Shown here: piece after piece, positions 60,490 to 64,000 of the stretch | Layout: each line of letters opens with the position of its first letter | Position numbering within the stretch: the first letter of the stretch is position 1 | Source: Cryptomeria japonica | Taxonomy: Eukaryota; Streptophyta; Pinopsida; Cupressales; Cupressaceae | Direction: 5' to 3' | Length of the DNA: 64,000 bases | Assembly (NCBI RefSeq): GCF_030272615.1 | Contig: NC_081410.1 | Location: 260,140,437 to 260,204,436, forward strand | The notes under the pieces: model-generated | What the model was told of the DNA's origin: nothing | Seen by the model: only the letters and a program-made list of their open reading frames with translations | The model's database searches: none | Program-made: the position numbers and the translations under genes

Positions 60490-61736
60490 TGTAGACACCT
60501 AAAAATGGTCAATGCTTGCAGGGTCATACTTTAACATTTGCGCATTGCCTCATTTTAGGTTTTTGCGTCGCATTAACATTTCTCCTATGTCACGCACTTG
60601 GTTTTTATCATTTGCAAGTATCGAGTCATTCTTCTATCATCTCGCCTTCGAATTTGGTCTTGTCGACAACAACCTTCAGTCATGATTTTGGTCGATCTTT
60701 GTCCTTGTCAATCTTGTCATATTGCGATCGATTCGTCATCGATCCTTGTCCTTTCCAATCATGTCAATTTGGTCAATTTGTCATTAATTTTTGTCAACCA
60801 ATCTCAGTCAAATCATTTATCAACACTGGTCATTTATCAATTCAAAATCATGATCGAATCAATATCAACGATCCTTTATCAAGACCTAATTGTCATCCTC
60901 GCATTCCTAATTCATCTTCTAGGGTTTTGTGATTTAGTCATTTAACCTTGCTTATCATTTTCTTCCTTTAGGATTAATAAATTGTTTATTTATCCTAAGT
61001 CTTCTCATTACAATTAAATCTTTATTTAATTGGCTAATTATTCTTCCTCTTGTAAATTAATTAATAAATGAAAAATTATTAATTAATTTACCTAATTTCT
61101 AATTCCTAAATTCCTCATTTCTAATTTTCTAATTTTCTAATTTCTAATTTCTTTTCCCTCCTATTTCATCTCCTAATTCTATGGGAATGACATTTCAATT
61201 TGTCATAATTTGTCATAATTGACAATCAATCAATTTTGACATAGAATGTGTCATATTTTGTCATAAATTATCAATCAACAAATTGTGCATAGAAAGTGCA
61301 TAATTTGTCATAATTTGTCATATTGATTTGCAATTTCCATTTGAATTGGATCATGCTGATCTTGTCATTTCTCCAATTTCTCTATAAATTGGATGATTTT
61401 CTACAATCAAGCCCTAATTTTTGCGAATCCTTAATCAGACTATTGAATTTACACTTCGAGTATTCTTGTGTCAATGTCAATCTTGCTTTCACAATTAGGT
61501 GTATGCACTTGAAGGTGAGATCCACAACAAACCTATTTGGAGAAGAAAGAAGAACAATGGAGCCGCATGGAAGGAGCATTCAAATCGTCATCTGGTTTGC
61601 ATAATATTTAGTTTTGTATGCTTTGTTTTCATGTCTCTATTGAATGTGTCTTAGGATTAGATCATTGCAATGAATGCACTTGTGATTGATGATTATGTTT
61701 ATCTTGCTTGTGATGATTCCTATTTCCTATGCTACA
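60490..61736 (+). repeat. 3' LTR of the PMD element
   Basis: 1247 bp, same length as the 5' LTR, seven substitutions by eye (six transitions, one G/T transversion), no indels. Confidence 0.95.
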
Positions 61737-61741
61737 CTATC

Positions 61742-62789
61742 ATTAATGAATGATTTTTCTAGCTATAATCAAATCAAGATAGCTCATGAGGATAAAGATA
61801 AATAGCATTCACCTGTCCTTGGGGAACATATTGTTGGAATGTCATGCCTTTTTTCTTAAAGAATGTTTGGGGTGAATTATCAAAGAGCAATGACGACAAT
61901 CTTTTATGAAATGATGCATACCTTCATGGAGGACTATGTGGATGATTTACTAGCTAAGTCATTTTCTCCGGCAGAACATCTGGGCATATTAGAGAAAATA
62001 TTTCAAAGATTGGAGAAATTCCAAGTCAGGCACAACCCTAAGAAGTGTGTCTTCGGGGTAACATCGAGTAAATTATTAGGCTACATTGTGTCAGCAAAGG
62101 GCATTGAAGTAGATCTAGCAAAGGTACAGGCCATCATAGAGATGTTACCTTCCAAGAACATTAGCCAACTCAACTCTCTACAAGGATGGCTATAGTCTAT
62201 CAGGCGATTCATAGCCCAATTAGCAGATAAAAGTCTACCATTCAATCATTTACTACATAAAAACATACCATTTAGATGGGAAGCCAAATGTACAGAATCG
62301 TTCTCTCAAATCAAGCAATATCTAATGAACCCACCAGTTCTAGTACCACCAGTAGCAGGGAAGCCACTTATTCTCTACATATCAAAAATGGACATATCAT
62401 TGGGGGCATTGTTAGCACAAGAAGATCAAGAAGTCAAGGAACTAGCTATCTATTACATCAGTAGAACATTAAATGGATATGAGCTGAATTACACATTCAT
62501 TGAGAAGGCTTGTTTAGCTGTGGTATTCGCCTCTCAAAATTTCTGACATTACATGCTAGCTCACACAATCAAGCTAGTAGAAAAAATTTATCCTCTCAAA
62601 TATTTACTTAACAAAGCAGCCCTCACAAGCAGAATAGCTAAATGGGTCATGATTCTCAGTGAATTTGATATCCAATACACAAAGCGTCGAGCTATCAAGG
62701 GACAAGTATTTGCAAATCAATTAGCCAAAGCACCACTACCAAATAAGCAACCAATGGAGGTCAAATTTCCAGATAGGGATGTCCTTACT
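61742..62789 (+). pseudogene. Tat-2 RT (3' part) and RNase H
   Basis: It resumes directly after the target duplication with LMNDFSSYNQIKIA. The stretch equivalent to Tat-1's PWGTYCWNVMPFG block is mutated and has stops. The catalytic YVDDLLAKS is retained (about 61937-61963). The RT-linked RNase H runs about 62340-62740 (LILYISKMDISLGALLAQ, INYTFIEKACLAVV-like). Nonsense codons near 61800, 61857, 62193 and 62544. Confidence 0.88.
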
Positions 62790-63224
62790 GTTACCACCAA
62801 GCAATGGACCCTGTACTTTGATGGTTCCTACACTCAATAGGGCTCAGGTGTCGGCATCTTGTTCGCCACTCCTGAAGGACATACCATTCCAAGATCATAT
62901 AGACTCATGTTTCCATGCACAAATAACATTGTCGAGTATGAAGCACTGGTCATAGGAATCAAAATGGTCATAGAATGGAGAATCACGAAATTGAAAGTCT
63001 ATGGAGATTCCCAATTGGTTATAAATCAGATCAACAATGAATATCAAATAAAAGATGACAAGTTGTTGTCATACAAAAGAATAGTGGATGACTTCAAACA
63101 GTATTTTGTACACATCACCTTTGGAAAATACCAAGGTTGGACAACAGAGCAGCCGATGCAATGGCTACTATCGCTTCACTGCTACAAATTCCAAAACAAC
63201 AAAGTCATTATGAGTTTCTGCTAG
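62790..63224 (+). pseudogene. Tat-2 second RNase H (Tat-type)
   Basis: TLYFDGSYTQ then a TAG at about 62838, GSGVGILFATPEGH, CTNNIVEYEALVIGIK and VYGDSQLVINQ. A frameshift near 63130 moves the continuation into the frame read as NRAADAMATIASLL (63140 onward), which is the expected end of this domain. It is equivalent to the Tat-1 second RNase H at about 830-450 (minus). Confidence 0.85.
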
Positions 63225-64000
63225 AGCAATTGTTTTCCCTCGCCTATGACAATTTTGCATCCCATGTTATCTATTCCTTAATTGGTTCAGACTCTCCATT
63301 ATATGAAACAATATATGAGTATCTTATAACCAATACCCTACCCATTGACCTATCTCGGAACCAAAAATGCAGCTTCATCCGACAAGCCGCCCATTATACC
63401 CTGACTGCTGATACCCTTTACCATCGAGGTCTAGATGGTACTCTTCTTTGTTGTCTTGATCATAATGAATCTAACTCTTCTTTACACAAGATTCATGAAG
63501 GTATCTATGGCACACATTCAAGTGGTCCTACTCACTAAAAAACTTCTGAGAATGGGATATTATTGGCTGACAATGGAGAAAGACTCTTATCAATTTGCAA
63601 AGAAATGTCCTAAGTGCCAAATCCGTGGCAATCTTATCCATGCACCAACACAGGAATTGCAGCCATTTACAACATCTTGGTCTTTCTGTCAGTGGGGACT
63701 TGATTTAGTAGGAAAAATGCATCCTTCATCTTCAAATGGATACAAGTTCATTATCACTGCAACAGAGTATTTTACAAAATAGATTAAAGCAGTCCCAATG
63801 ACCACAATAACTGGAAAACAAATTGCCTCTTTTATTCTCAATCATTTGATTCACAGATACAGCATCCCCAGTTCCATCATCACAGACAAATAGCATCCCT
63901 TCAAAAACTAGGATGTGCGAGAACTATGTGAACAATTCAAAATCCAACATCGTTTCTCTACACCTTACTACCCGTAGGGGAACGGTCAAGCAGATGCATC
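63137..64000 (+). pseudogene. Tat-2 integrase, partial
   Basis: After the second RNase H the frame gives the linker and the zinc region start HEGIYGTHSSG (about 63496-63528), then a frameshift near 63530. The other frame carries KKCPKCQIRGNLIHAP and the core GLDLVGKMHPSS (first Asp), SSIITDK (second Asp) with stops near 63781, 63891, 63909 and 63975, and ends at GNGQADA at the window edge, where the Glu motif would begin. Confidence 0.85.

Larger units (their letters stand above)
49442..61736 (+). mobile_element. Non-autonomous LTR retrotransposon with antisense plant-mobile-domain gene
   Basis: 12,295 bp. Identical-length LTRs (49442-50688 and 60490-61736, 1247 bp each), TG...CA ends, and a perfect target duplication CTATC at 49437-49441 and 61737-61741. 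A possible PBS follows the 5' LTR and a polypurine tract precedes the 3' LTR. No RT, RNase H, integrase, protease or classic gag motif is visible in the 9.8-kb interior. It encodes a long disordered sense ORF and an antisense PMD protein. LTR ends similar to Tat suggest Tat enzymes moved it. By eye the LTRs differ at 7 sites (about 0.6%). Confidence 0.93.

Overview
The window is plant nuclear DNA and consists almost entirely of nested LTR retrotransposons. I found no convincing single-copy host gene, rRNA or tRNA gene. The evidence for a plant is the initiator-tRNA-Met primer sites next to LTRs, plant-type Ty3 (Tat and Tekay/Del-like) and Ty1/copia proteins, and a plant mobile domain (PMD) protein. 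The element mix, LTRs of 3.7-4.3 kb and deep nesting suggest a very large genome, most likely a gymnosperm such as a conifer. That last step is inference.

Layout, left to right. 1-7680 (minus strand): a Tat-lineage Ty3 element (Tat-1) running off the left edge, with RT, two RNases H and the start of integrase, a protease/G-patch ORF, a small conserved ORF1 and a long leader; most of its gag is missing. 7682-15039 (minus): a non-autonomous copia-type element with a 5' LTR, PBS and zinc-knuckle gag. Where pol should be it has a single-frame ORF of about 1100 codons of unknown function, split by a solo Tat LTR (10129-11572, target duplication CTTCT). 15234-19450 (plus): a second copia element, truncated before its RT. 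19451-22402: unassigned AT-rich sequence with a TA microsatellite.

22403-64000 (plus): a second Tat element (Tat-2) of the same lineage as Tat-1, decayed and running off the right edge. Two insertions split it. The first, in its leader, is a Tekay-like solo LTR (26461-43243, duplication GGGGC), which itself received a complete Tekay-like chromovirus in the opposite orientation (27406-39855, duplication TCCCA). The second, inside the RT domain, is a complete non-autonomous element (49442-61736, duplication CTATC, two 1247-bp LTRs) that has no pol. It carries a long disordered sense ORF and an antisense PMD gene.

The most interesting points are: the antisense PMD cargo of the CTATC-flanked element; the large unknown ORF2 with its own TATA-like box in the copia derivative; the small ORF1 conserved upstream of gag in both Tat elements; arrays of GC-rich hairpins in the Tekay LTRs whose stems differ in sequence but keep pairing; and arrays of short phrases (core TAGCGCAT in Tat-2, GCGCYTGTGT in the PMD element) in element leaders. 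Order of events read from the nesting: copia-type and Tat elements first, then the Tekay solo LTR and the PMD element, with the Tekay chromovirus apparently the most recent.
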